Shown here piece after piece: positions 18,537-26,283 of a DNA stretch of 55,935 nt (position 1 is its first letter; the number at the start of each line of letters is the position of its first letter). Location of the stretch: the NCBI GenBank assembly GCA_936924635.1, contig CAKZHP010000119.1, positions 1 through 55,935 of the forward strand. Reading direction: 5' to 3'. The translations under genes and the position numbers were made by a program. Source of the DNA: an uncultured Propionibacteriaceae bacterium. Lineage in GTDB: Bacteria; Actinomycetota; Actinomycetes; Propionibacteriales; Propionibacteriaceae. The notes under the pieces are model-generated. The model searched no databases. It was not told where the DNA came from and worked only from the letters and a program-made list of their open reading frames with translations.

Positions 18537-18863
18537 ATGCACGATTTCACGGTCGACGCGGCTGCCCTCGACAAGGCGGCCACGGCTCTCGAGGCCACCC
18601 ACGCCAAGGCCGTCAAGGCCCTCGCCACGCTCAGCGACCTCCACATCCCCGACGGCACGTTCGGCCGCGTGCCGTGGTTGTCAGACCAGCTGCGCAAGCC
18701 GTACGAGGAGCACGTCAGCGCGTGCACCGACTGCGTGACCGACATCACCACGGCGACCGACGGGCTCGTCACCGCCGTCAAGACCACCGCGTCCAGCTAC
18801 CGCACGACCGACGCCCACAACGTGGCCGAGGCGGGCGCGGTGACGACGGAGCTCCGGTCATGA
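18537..18863 (+). CDS. Small helical protein, EspC/WXG100-like putative type VII substrate
   Basis: A 108-residue protein predicted to be almost wholly helical (MHDFTVDAAALDKAATALEA, and VTDITTATDGLVTAVKTTASSYRTTD). The size, N-terminal position and YRTTD-type ending resemble EspC-like targets of ESX/type VII secretion. This is a pattern-level match, not a firm family call. ATG 18537 is preferred over GTG 18507 because TAGGGT ends 7 nt before it. Its stop overlaps the next start (ATGA, 18860-18863), so the two are translationally coupled. No ESX ATPase or channel gene is in the window. Confidence 0.65.
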   Translation: MHDFTVDAAALDKAATALEATHAKAVKALATLSDLHIPDGTFGRVPWLSDQLRKPYEEHVSACTDCVTDITTATDGLVTAVKTTASSYRTTDAHNVAEAGAVTTELRS

Positions 18864-20026
18864 CCGTCGCCACGCAGTCCCGTCACACACCGCCCACGGG
18901 CATCGCCGGCTCGGTTCCGGCGGCGGCGGGGGACAGCCCGGCTCAGCAGGAGTACAGCAACAAGCTGGAGCAGTGGTACAGCTCGTGCCCCGGCCCGGTG
19001 CAGACGGTCCTCAACGTCGGCAACGCCTACAAGACGGTCGACGGCTGGCTGAAGCACGTGGCCGGAGACCCGGAGAAGATCGCCTCGTACGGGCCGAGGT
19101 ACGTGGCGCTGGGCGCTGAGCTCGACACCATCGCCGCCGAGGTGAGCGACACGTCACGGGCGATCACGGGGTGGTCGGGCCCGGCGTACGAGTCGTTCAT
19201 GGCCAAGACCGGCGACTTCGCCGACAAGATCGCCCAGGTCGCGAAGTCCGTCGCCGGCACCCAGGAGATCCTGGTCGCAGCCGCCAAGGGCGCCGTGCAG
19301 GTGGCCAACTGCATCTGCGACCTGGTGATGATGTTCGTGAAGTTCCTCGTCAAGAGCTTCCTGGCCGCGCTGGCGTCGTCAACGTTCACGTTCGGCGGCA
19401 GCATCGCTGCCTGGCTGAGCGCGAACATCGCCAAGGCGGTGCAGATGGTGCAGAAGGTGATGTCCGCCATCGGCAAGCTCGGTGAGCTCATCTCGAAGAT
19501 CACCGCCCTCCTCAAGAAGGTGATGGAGGTGGTGCAGAAGATCCAGAAGGTCATCGCACTGATCAAGGGGGTCTTCGCCGCGTTCAAGGCCTTCAAGGAC
19601 GGCGACGTCATGGGCGGCGTGCAGGCGCTGGCCGGGGTCGCGCAGGGATACACCAGCCTGACCGGCGGTCACGGCGGCGGGGCCCTCGCCGGGGCTCAGG
19701 GCACGCTCGGCACGGTCACGGGGGTCGCCGGACAGGTGCAGCAGGTGACCTCGGGCAGCTGGGGTCAGGCCGCCGGCGCCCTGTACGACCTGGTGGCCGG
19801 CAAGCCCGAGGGGAACGGTCACCACAGCGCTGGGGCGGAGGGCGGACCGGCCGGTGGCGCGGGGGGTGCCGCGGGCTCGGGGGGCCTCGCCGGCCTGGCG
19901 GGCACGAGCAACGCGCAGATCGCCAAGCAGGGCGTGCAGGACGTCGCCACCGACGCTCAGGGCGCCTGGGACGCGATCAAGGAGGCGCGCGAGGCTGCGG
20001 CGCGCAACGCCCCGCCGAAGATCTGA
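18860..20026 (+). CDS. WXG-motif helical protein with Gly/Ala-rich tail, putative T7SS substrate
   Basis: A 388-residue protein. Residues about 80-130 contain GWSGPAYESFMAK, a W-x-G turn between helices as in WXG100/ESX proteins. Then come long amphipathic and hydrophobic helices (about 150-250, Lys- and Val-rich, e.g. KKVMEVVQKIQKVIALIKG), and a Gly/Ala-rich low-complexity tail. No Sec signal, no recognised toxin domain and no catalytic motif were seen. The start overlaps the upstream stop as ATGA. With its small partner and the YbaB-like gene it looks like an orphan ESX substrate cassette, but secretion is inference. It could instead be a pore-forming or structural protein. Confidence 0.6.
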   Translation: MTVATQSRHTPPTGIAGSVPAAAGDSPAQQEYSNKLEQWYSSCPGPVQTVLNVGNAYKTVDGWLKHVAGDPEKIASYGPRYVALGAELDTIAAEVSDTSRAITGWSGPAYESFMAKTGDFADKIAQVAKSVAGTQEILVAAAKGAVQVANCICDLVMMFVKFLVKSFLAALASSTFTFGGSIAAWLSANIAKAVQMVQKVMSAIGKLGELISKITALLKKVMEVVQKIQKVIALIKGVFAAFKAFKDGDVMGGVQALAGVAQGYTSLTGGHGGGALAGAQGTLGTVTGVAGQVQQVTSGSWGQAAGALYDLVAGKPEGNGHHSAGAEGGPAGGAGGAAGSGGLAGLAGTSNAQIAKQGVQDVATDAQGAWDAIKEAREAAARNAPPKI

Positions 20027-20106
20027 GCGTCCAGTCGGGGCGTCGAGCCGGGCGCTTCGGCGTAACCAGGAGCGGGCGCTTCGTCCGGTGCGCAGCACCT
20101 TGGGAA

Positions 20107-20126
20107 CTCGCACCGACGAGTGCGAG
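20107..20126. terminator. Hairpin between convergent WXG and YbaB-like genes
   Basis: CTCGCAC (20107-20113) pairs with GTGCGAG (20120-20126). It lies in the 177 bp gap between converging genes. The rest of the gap has short GGCTGCA-type direct repeats (about 20176-20215) but no gene. Confidence 0.5.
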
Positions 20127-20203
20127 GCGCGCTGGGGGGTGCTTCTCGGGCCTCGCCGGGGCTCGGGTGTCGGCCCAGGCTGCACGTCAGCCGGGGCTGC
20201 ATG

Positions 20204-20830
20204 TCACCCCAGGCTGCGCTCGATCTCGTCGAGCTGCTTCTCCACCGGCTCCAGCGAGGCCGTGATCGCCTCCAGCGCGGCCTCCAGCTGCTGAAGGCGG
20301 GCGTCCGCCTGCTGCTCCAGGTCGTCGTCCACCACCCCGTTGGCCTGGCGGAGCGCCTGGTTTACGGCGTCCACCACCTGCGCCCCCAGGTCGTCGGGGG
20401 TGCTGAGGTCGTCCACGTGCAGCCGCGCCAGCCGGCCGTCCCGCCCCACGACGGCGGTCACCGGCCCGGCGGTGGCCTCAAAGGGCTCAAAGCCCTCGTC
20501 AGGGCCGACCGAGGCCGCCCCCGGAGCCGTGCCGGCGAGCGCCGCCCGCAGCTCGGCGTCGGCCAGGGGGCTGGCCAGGAGCGCCGCCACGGTCTCCGTC
20601 CGGGCTGCGTCGAGCGCCGCCGCGCAGGCGATGGTGATGTCCTCGGCGATCCGCTCCGGCTCGCTGTCGGAGTAGACCTGGACGTCGACGCGGACGAGGC
20701 TGCCGTCCGCCCGGGCGGTCGCGTGGACGCCTTCGTCGGCGCTGGCGTAGGTGAAGGTGCGCGACACGGCGGTGGCGATGTCGGCCGGCAGCTGGGGGAC
20801 CTCGGGGGCGCTTGGGGCATCGAGTGGCAT
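20204..20830 (-). CDS. YbaB/EbfC-like domain protein
   Basis: A 208-residue acidic protein. The patterns VHATARADGSLVRVDVQVYSD and AVVGRDGRLARLHVDD resemble the beta-strands of two YbaB/EbfC-like folds, a family seen near ESX genes in actinobacteria. The C-terminus is a coiled coil (QALRQANGVVDDDLEQQADARL onward). ATG 20830 is chosen because a CAGGAT element ends 6 nt upstream; a longer frame would overlap infA on the other strand. It converges on the WXG gene, so a functional link is only suggestive. Confidence 0.6.
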   Translation of the reverse strand: MPLDAPSAPEVPQLPADIATAVSRTFTYASADEGVHATARADGSLVRVDVQVYSDSEPERIAEDITIACAAALDAARTETVAALLASPLADAELRAALAGTAPGAASVGPDEGFEPFEATAGPVTAVVGRDGRLARLHVDDLSTPDDLGAQVVDAVNQALRQANGVVDDDLEQQADARLQQLEAALEAITASLEPVEKQLDEIERSLG

Positions 20831-20836
20831 GAGCGC

Positions 20837-20842
20837 ATCCTG
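20837..20842 (-). promoter_or_regulatory. -10-like CAGGAT before YbaB-like gene
   Basis: CAGGAT on the minus strand, 6 nt before ATG 20830. It is a weak variant of the window's common hexamer. Confidence 0.35.
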
Positions 20843-20866
20843 CCGCGAAGCGGGGTCGCTGCCGAT

Positions 20867-20896
20867 TTGGGGGCGGCAGCCGCGCAGGCGTAGACT
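20867..20896 (+). promoter_or_regulatory. infA operon promoter
   Basis: TTGGGG (20867-20872), 18-bp spacer, TAGACT (20891-20896). A start near 20903 would give a leader of about 80 nt. Confidence 0.6.
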
Positions 20897-20902
20897 CCCC
20901 AG

Positions 20903-20955
20903 TCGGTCACCCACGTCATGGGCGACCGATCGCGCCCGCGTCTCTTCTGGGCGCG
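20903..20955 (+). promoter_or_regulatory. Two stacked hairpins in the infA leader
   Basis: Hairpin 1: TCGGTC-A-CCCA (20903-20913) pairs with TGGG-C-GACCGA (20919-20929), ten pairs and one mismatch. Hairpin 2: CGCGCCC (20931-20937) pairs with GGGCGCG (20949-20955). They occupy most of the leader and could serve regulation or stability. Confidence 0.5.
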
Positions 20956-20981
20956 ACCGCACACCGACCGATTGAGAGTGT

Positions 20982-21203
20982 ATGGCGAAGAAAGACGGTG
21001 CCCTCGAGCTGGAGGGGACGGTGGTCGAGGCCTTGCCGAACGCGTTGTTCCGCGTTGAGCTGGCGAACGGCCACAGGGTCCTCGCCACCATCAGCGGAAA
21101 GATGCGGCAGCACTACATCCGCATCCTGCCCAGCGACCGGGTCGTCGTCGAGCTGTCTCCCTACGACCTCACGCGCGGTCGCATCGTCTACCGGCACCGG
21201 TAG
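20982..21203 (+). CDS. infA: Translation initiation factor IF-1
   Basis: A 73-residue S1/OB-fold protein that binds the ribosomal A site during initiation. The sequence is highly conserved: EGTVVEALPNALFRVELANG, HYIRILPSDRV, YDLTRGRIVYRHR. It heads the rpmJ-rpsM-rpsK-rpsD group here, with its own promoter rather than following map. The start codon lies about 80 nt behind the predicted transcript start. Confidence 0.97.
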   Translation: MAKKDGALELEGTVVEALPNALFRVELANGHRVLATISGKMRQHYIRILPSDRVVVELSPYDLTRGRIVYRHR

Positions 21204-21273
21204 CCGACAGCGCCCCACGCACTGCGAGCCAGCCGCTCGCAGCGCCCGCACCAGCAGAAGGAAGACCTCAGCG

Positions 21274-21387
21274 ATGAAGGTTCAGCCGAGCGTCAAGAAG
21301 ATGTGTGACAAGTGCAAGGTGATCCGCCGGCACGGTCGAGTCATGGTCATCTGCGACAACCCTCGCCACAAGCAGCGGCAGGGCTGA
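21274..21387 (+). CDS. rpmJ: 50S ribosomal protein L36
   Basis: A 37-residue zinc-ribbon ribosomal protein, MKVQPSVKKMCDKCKVIRR at the N-terminus. The zinc ligands C11, C14, C27 and H32 are all present, so this is the zinc-binding (C+) form. GAAGGAAG lies upstream of ATG 21274. It is followed by an unusually long 243 bp gap before rpsM. Confidence 0.96.
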   Translation: MKVQPSVKKMCDKCKVIRRHGRVMVICDNPRHKQRQG

Positions 21388-21448
21388 AAGACCAGCGCAC
21401 CGGAGAGATCCGGAGCGCGCCGGGGATGTCGGATCGCATCACCCGGCA

Positions 21449-21475
21449 CACCGCCCGTGACCACTGCGGGCGGTG
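21449..21475 (+). terminator. Hairpin in the rpmJ-rpsM gap
   Basis: CACCGCCCG (21449-21457) pairs perfectly with CGGGCGGTG (21467-21475), loop 9 nt. It could attenuate transcription or mark an RNA-processing point. The rest of the 21388-21630 gap holds no gene I can see. Confidence 0.5.
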
Positions 21476-21630
21476 ATCTCCACAGCGTGAACGCACACGG
21501 AGCCGTACCGGCCTCGTGAACCCTCGGGCGAAGGCCGAGGCCCCGGCAGGGGAACGCGTCACGTCCATCACCTTCGCGGCCCCGACCGGGCGCTCCGAGC
21601 GCCAGGGCCGACCAGGAAAGGCACCGCCAC

Positions 21631-22005
21631 ATGGCACGTCTCATCGGTGTCGACCTCCCGCGCGAGAAGCGTCTGGAGATCGCACTCACCTACATCTTCG
21701 GCATCGGCAAGACCCGGGCCAAGCAGACCCTGGAGGCCACCGGCATCTCCGGTGACATCCGCGTCCACGAGCTGAACGACGACCAGCTGGTCGCGCTCCG
21801 CGACCACATCGAGGCCAACTACGAGACCGAGGGCGACCTGCGCCGCGAGGTCGCAGCGGACATCCGCCGCAAGGTCGAGATCGGCAACTACCAGGGCCGT
21901 CGCCACCGCAGCGGCCTTCCCGTCCGTGGTCAGCGCACCCGGACCAACGCCCGCACGCGCAAGGGCAAGAAGAAGGCTGTTGCCGGCAAGAAGAAGGCTC
22001 GCTGA
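21631..22005 (+). CDS. rpsM: 30S ribosomal protein S13
   Basis: A 124-residue S13 of the small-subunit head, contacting tRNA and the 50S bridge. MARLIGVDLPREKRLEIALT, FGIGKTRA and the basic RGQRTRTNARTRKG tail are characteristic. rpsK follows 41 bp downstream, the standard order. Confidence 0.98.
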   Translation: MARLIGVDLPREKRLEIALTYIFGIGKTRAKQTLEATGISGDIRVHELNDDQLVALRDHIEANYETEGDLRREVAADIRRKVEIGNYQGRRHRSGLPVRGQRTRTNARTRKGKKKAVAGKKKAR

Positions 22006-22046
22006 TCCTCGGGATCGCGTGACACTCCAGGAGAGAAGCGAAACAT

Positions 22047-22457
22047 ATGGCTACTGCAGGCCGTAAGACGACCACCGCCAAGAGCAAGGTGCGTCGCAAG
22101 GAGAAGAAGAACGTCGTCGCCGGTCAGGCGCACATCAAGAGCACGTTCAACAACACGATCATCGCCATCACCGACCCCACCGGCGCGGTGCTCGCGTGGG
22201 CCTCTGCTGGCACCGTCGGCTTCAAGGGCTCCCGCAAGTCGACGCCGTACGCGGCGCAGATGGCTGCGGAGGCCGCTGGCCGCCGTGCCATGGAGCACGG
22301 CGTGAAGCGTGTCGACGTGTTCGTCAAGGGCCCGGGTTCCGGCCGCGAGACCGCGATCCGTTCGCTCGGTGCGATCGGGCTCGAGGTCGGTGCGATCGCC
22401 GACGTCACCCCCGTGCCCCACAACGGATGCCGGCCCCCGAAGCGCCGCCGCGTCTGA
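22047..22457 (+). CDS. rpsK: 30S ribosomal protein S11
   Basis: A 136-residue S11 of the 30S platform. Diagnostic segments are HIKSTFNNTIIAITD, GSRKSTPYAAQMAAE and PHNGCRPPKRRRV at the end. An AGGAGAG element precedes the ATG. It lies between rpsM and rpsD. Confidence 0.98.
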   Translation: MATAGRKTTTAKSKVRRKEKKNVVAGQAHIKSTFNNTIIAITDPTGAVLAWASAGTVGFKGSRKSTPYAAQMAAEAAGRRAMEHGVKRVDVFVKGPGSGRETAIRSLGAIGLEVGAIADVTPVPHNGCRPPKRRRV

Positions 22458-22495
22458 CCCTCCCTTCTTCTTCACAGCAAAGGACCTAGACAACC

Positions 22496-23101
22496 ATGGC
22501 CCGTTACACCGGCCCCATGACGCGCAAGTCGCGTCGGCTCGGCACCGACCTGGTCGGCAACGACAAGGCGTTCGAGCGTCGTCCCTACCCGCCCGGCATG
22601 CACGGCCGCGGCCGCACCAAGGACTCCGAGTACTCCCAGCAGCTCCGCGAGAAGCAGAAGGCCCGCTTCGCGTACGGCGTGCTGGAGAAGCAGTTCCGTC
22701 GTTACTACGAGGAGGCCACGCGCTCCACGGGCAAGACGGGTGACATCCTGCTGCAGATCCTGGAGTCGCGCCTCGACAACGTCGTGTACCGCGCCGGCTT
22801 CGCCGCGACCCGCCGTCAGGCCCGCCAGCTGGTCGTCCACGGCCACTTCACGGTCAACGGCCAGCGCGTGAACGTGCCGTCCTACCGCGTCAGCGCGTAC
22901 GACGTCATCGACGTGACCCCGAAGGCCGTCAACCTGCACCCGCTCGTGGTCGCCCGTGAGACCCACGGCGAGCGCGAGGTGCCGGGCTGGCTGACCGTGC
23001 GCCCGCAGATGATGCGGATCCTGGTGCACCAGCTGCCGACCCGGGACCAGATCGTGATCGACGTCCAGGAGCAGCTGATCGTCGAGCTCTACTCCAAGTG
23101 A
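22496..23101 (+). CDS. rpsD: 30S ribosomal protein S4
   Basis: A 201-residue primary 16S rRNA-binding protein that nucleates 30S assembly. MARYTGPMTRKSRRL, RRYPPG-type RPYPPGMHGRGR and the S4 RNA-binding domain (LESRLDNVVYRAGFAATRRQ) are clear. AAAGGA precedes the ATG. A 15-bp hairpin follows, separating it from rpoA. Confidence 0.98.
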   Translation: MARYTGPMTRKSRRLGTDLVGNDKAFERRPYPPGMHGRGRTKDSEYSQQLREKQKARFAYGVLEKQFRRYYEEATRSTGKTGDILLQILESRLDNVVYRAGFAATRRQARQLVVHGHFTVNGQRVNVPSYRVSAYDVIDVTPKAVNLHPLVVARETHGEREVPGWLTVRPQMMRILVHQLPTRDQIVIDVQEQLIVELYSK

Positions 23102-23106
23102 GCACC

Positions 23107-23141
23107 CGACCCGGCCGGGGCCTCGTGCCCCGGCTGGGTCG
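23107..23141 (+). terminator. Hairpin between rpsD and rpoA
   Basis: A 15-pair stem with one G-U wobble: 23107-23121 against 23127-23141, loop CTCGT. It starts 5 nt after the rpsD stop, suggesting partial or full termination inside the alpha operon. Confidence 0.7.
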
Positions 23142-23241
23142 TGCACCGTGGGCCCACGCCTGCGGTGCCCCGTGCGGCCCACCGGGTCGTACGCCGTCAG
23201 GGCACGCCGTCAAATAGTGGGCGGCGGGAAGGAAGAACCAC

Positions 23242-24276
23242 ATGCTGATCGCACAGCGCCCCAGCCTGACCGAGGAGTCGGTCTCCGAGTACCGCTCGCG
23301 GTTCGTGATCGAGCCGCTCGAGCCGGGCTTCGGCTACACCCTGGGCAACTCGCTCCGCCGCACCCTGCTGTCGTCCATCCCGGGCGCCGCGGTGACGAGC
23401 ATCAAGATCGAGGGCACCTCGCACGAGTTCTCGACCCTCGAGGGTGTCGTCGAGGACGTCACCGAGATCATCCTCAACCTCAAGGGCCTGGTGCTCTCGA
23501 GCGAGGAGGACGAGCCCGTCACGATGTACCTGCGCAAGGCCGGCGCCGGTGCGGTCACCGCTGCCGACATCGCCCCGCCGACGGGTGTGGAGATCCACAA
23601 CCCCGAGCTGCACATCGCGACCCTGAACGACAACGGCAAGCTCGAGATGGAGCTGGTCGTGGAGCGTGGCCGTGGTTACGTGTCAGCGACCCAGAACCAC
23701 AACTACGACGCCGAGATCGGCCGCATCCCGGTCGACTCGATCTACTCGCCGGTGCTCAAGGTCACCTACAAGGTGGAGGCCACCCGCGTCGAGCAGCGCA
23801 CCGACTTCGACCGTCTCATCGTCGACGTCGAGACCAAGCCCGCCATCAGCCCGCGTGACGCCGTGGCGTCTGCCGGCCGCACGCTCGTCGAGCTGTTCGG
23901 TCTGGCCCGTGAGCTGAACTTCGAGGCCGAGGGCATCGAGATCGGCCCGTCGCCCGTCGACGAGCAGCTCGCCGCCGACCTCGCCCTGCCGGTCGAGGAG
24001 CTCAACCTCACCGTCCGGTCGTACAACTGCCTCAAGCGTGAGGGCATCCACACCGTCTCCGAGCTGGTCTCCCGCAGCGAGCAGGACCTCCTCGACATCC
24101 GCAACTTCGGCTCCAAGTCCATCGACGAGGTCAAGCTGAAGCTGCACGAGATGGGTCTCTCCCTCAAGGACTCGGCGCCGGGCTTCGACCCGATCGCCGC
24201 CCTCGACCGGTTCGCCGCCATGGACGACGACGAGGACGAGGACGACACCGAGCTCGCCGAGCCCGAGCAGTTCTGA
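23242..24276 (+). CDS. rpoA: RNA polymerase alpha subunit
   Basis: A 344-residue alpha subunit that scaffolds RNA polymerase assembly. The N-terminal dimerisation domain spans about 1-235 (FGYTLGNSLRRTLLSSIPG). The C-terminal DNA- and activator-binding domain spans about 250-315 (LTVRSYNCLKREGIHTVSEL, IRNFGSKSIDEVK). It ends in an acidic DDDEDEDD-type tail. GGGAAGGAAG precedes ATG 23242. rplQ follows 27 bp downstream. Confidence 0.98.
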   Translation: MLIAQRPSLTEESVSEYRSRFVIEPLEPGFGYTLGNSLRRTLLSSIPGAAVTSIKIEGTSHEFSTLEGVVEDVTEIILNLKGLVLSSEEDEPVTMYLRKAGAGAVTAADIAPPTGVEIHNPELHIATLNDNGKLEMELVVERGRGYVSATQNHNYDAEIGRIPVDSIYSPVLKVTYKVEATRVEQRTDFDRLIVDVETKPAISPRDAVASAGRTLVELFGLARELNFEAEGIEIGPSPVDEQLAADLALPVEELNLTVRSYNCLKREGIHTVSELVSRSEQDLLDIRNFGSKSIDEVKLKLHEMGLSLKDSAPGFDPIAALDRFAAMDDDEDEDDTELAEPEQF

Positions 24277-24303
24277 CAGCCCGAACCAGACGAAAGATCC
24301 ACG

Positions 24304-25062
24304 ATGCCGAATCCCACGAAGGGCCCCCGTCTCGGTGGCAGCCCCGCTCACGAGCGAATCATCCTCGCGAACCTGGCCAGCCAGCTGTTCGAGCATGGCC
24401 GCATCACCACGACCGAGACGAAGGCCAAGCGCGTCCGTCCGCTCGCGGAGAAGCTGATCAGCAAGGCCAAGCGCGGCGACCTGCACGCGCGTCGCCTGGT
24501 GCTGCAGACGATCGCCAACCCGAGTGTCGTGCACACCCTCTTCACCGAGATCGCTCCGGCGCTCGAGGGTCGAGAGGGCGGCTACACGCGCATCACCCGC
24601 GTCGGCAACCGCAAGGGCGACAACGCCCCCATGGCGGTCATCGAGATCGTGACCGAGTCGGTGGAGGAGTCCCGCAAGGCGAACTCCAAGTCCGCTGCCA
24701 AGGCCCCGGCCAAGGCCGCCCCGGCGGCGAAGGCCCCCAAGGGCGCGACGCCCACGGCGGCTGTCGCCGAGGACGTCAGCGAGCCGACCAATGCCGAGCT
24801 GGCGGGCGAGGACACCTCCGAGCCGACCACCTCGGACCTCCGGTTCGCTGATGTCGAGGGCGCCTACGTCGGTGCGGAGCCGCCCGCCGGCTTCGACATC
24901 AAGGGCAACGCCGACTCGATGAAGTACCACCTGCCCGGGTCGCAGTGGTACGACCGGACGATCGCCGAGGTGTGGTTCAACAGCACCGAGGCCGCTGAGG
25001 AAGCGGGCTTCACGGCCGCTTCCGCCGACCGCGGCGCGGCTGCCGCCGACGACGAGGCGTGA
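24304..25062 (+). CDS. rplQ: 50S ribosomal protein L17 with C-terminal extra domain
   Basis: Residues 1-120 are a normal L17 (MPNPTKGPRLGGSPAHERI, RITTTETKAKR). L17 is usually about 120-130 residues; this one has 252. An Ala/Lys/Pro-rich linker (about 121-180) leads to a domain at about 194-237 with GFDIKGN, KYHLPGS, WYDRT, WFNS and AGF. The same pattern recurs at the end of the lipoprotein at 53174-53725 and matches what I recall being called a sunset domain. The frame is continuous, so this is a true fusion. A perfect 13-bp terminator follows. Confidence 0.95.
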   Translation: MPNPTKGPRLGGSPAHERIILANLASQLFEHGRITTTETKAKRVRPLAEKLISKAKRGDLHARRLVLQTIANPSVVHTLFTEIAPALEGREGGYTRITRVGNRKGDNAPMAVIEIVTESVEESRKANSKSAAKAPAKAAPAAKAPKGATPTAAVAEDVSEPTNAELAGEDTSEPTTSDLRFADVEGAYVGAEPPAGFDIKGNADSMKYHLPGSQWYDRTIAEVWFNSTEAAEEAGFTAASADRGAAAADDEA

Positions 25063-25082
25063 GCCGAGCCGACTGACACGCG

Positions 25083-25112
25083 CGACGCCCCGGGGATGAC
25101 CCCGGGGCGTCG
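25083..25112 (+). terminator. Strong terminator after rplQ
   Basis: A perfect 13-bp stem (25083-25095 against 25100-25112) with loop ATGA, 20 nt after the rplQ stop. It closes the ribosomal operon. Confidence 0.88.
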
Positions 25113-25139
25113 TGCTGTTCGGCATGGAAGGATGCCCAC

Positions 25140-26231
25140 GTGAGGATCGCTCAGCTCGCCAACTTCGTGGGCCCGACGTCGGGGGGCATGCGGCGTGCTG
25201 TTGACCGCCTGGGGGAGGGCTACCAGGAGGCGGGCCACGAGCGGCTGCTGATCATCCCCGGCCCGCGCACGCTGGCGCGCGAGACCGAGGGCGGCACGGT
25301 GGTCCAGGTGCGTGCCCCGAAGCTGACCGGCAGCTACCGGATCATCCTCGACCTGCCCGCTGTGTTCGACGTCCTGAAGCGGTTCGCGCCCACGTCGGTG
25401 GAGGTCTCCGACAAGTGGACCCTCACCGCGGCCGCCCGCTGGGCCCGCGACCACGGGGCGGGCTCGGTGCTGCTGAGCCACGAACGGCTCGACGACATGG
25501 CGAGCGACTTCACGCGACTGCCCGTGCGCACCCCCGTCCACTGGCGCAACGGCCGGCTGGCCAAGGCGTTCGACACCGTGGTGGTCACGACCGGCTACTC
25601 GGCCGGGGAGTGGCAGGGCACGCAGGCCGCCCTGGTGACGGTGCCGCTCGGGGTCGACCTCGCGACGTTCACGCCGCCGACGGCACCACTGGCCCCGGCC
25701 TCGACCGTACGTCTGGTGCACATCGGGCGGATGTCACGCGAGAAGTACCCCCAGCTCTCCGTCGCCACGGCGCTGGAGCTCCACGGACGGGGCGTGCCGG
25801 TGGAGCTCACCATGGTCGGCACCGGGCCGCACCTGTCCTGGCTGCGTGAGCTCGCCGGCGACGGGCCCGTACGTTTCGCCGGCTACACCGACAGCAGGGC
25901 CGAGGTGGCCCGCGCGTACGGCGCCGCGGACATCGCCATGGCTGCCTGCCCGACCGAGACCTTCGGCCTGGCGGTGCTGGAGTCGTTGGCCTGCGGCACG
26001 CCCGTGGTCACGGCCGACCGCGGCGGGGCCCGGGAGCTCGTCGACGCGGGCTGCGCCGAGTGGGGCCGGCCGGATGCCTCGTCGCTCGCCGACGCGGTGC
26101 AGCGGCTCGCGACCCGGCTCGTCACGAGCCAGGCCCAGGTCCGGGCCGACGCGCGGCGGCGGGCCGAGCTCTACCCGTGGAGCACCTCGGTCGAGCGCAT
26201 GCTCGAAGTGCACCGCAACGTCACCGTGTGA
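25140..26231 (+). CDS. GT4-family glycosyltransferase
   Basis: A 363-residue GT-B fold retaining glycosyltransferase. The N-terminal half has the FVGPTSGGMRRAVDRLG donor/acceptor loop. The C-terminal half has VHIGRMSREKYP, MVGTGPH and the E-x7-E motif region PTETFGLAVLESLACGTPVV. Donor and acceptor sugars are unknown; envelope glycan or glycolipid synthesis is a reasonable guess. GTG 25140 is preceded by GGAAGGA. It lies between the rplQ terminator and a bidirectional terminator shared with sodA. Confidence 0.85.
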   Translation: MRIAQLANFVGPTSGGMRRAVDRLGEGYQEAGHERLLIIPGPRTLARETEGGTVVQVRAPKLTGSYRIILDLPAVFDVLKRFAPTSVEVSDKWTLTAAARWARDHGAGSVLLSHERLDDMASDFTRLPVRTPVHWRNGRLAKAFDTVVVTTGYSAGEWQGTQAALVTVPLGVDLATFTPPTAPLAPASTVRLVHIGRMSREKYPQLSVATALELHGRGVPVELTMVGTGPHLSWLRELAGDGPVRFAGYTDSRAEVARAYGAADIAMAACPTETFGLAVLESLACGTPVVTADRGGARELVDAGCAEWGRPDASSLADAVQRLATRLVTSQAQVRADARRRAELYPWSTSVERMLEVHRNVTV

Positions 26232-26235
26232 CGGC

Positions 26236-26267
26236 ACGAGCCCCCCGCCTGACGGCGAGGGGCTCGT
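26236..26267. terminator. Bidirectional terminator between glycosyltransferase and sodA
   Basis: A 13-pair stem with one C-A mismatch (26236-26249 against 26254-26267), loop TGAC, between convergent genes. Confidence 0.8.
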
Positions 26268-26283
26268 TGCGAGAGTCGACGGC

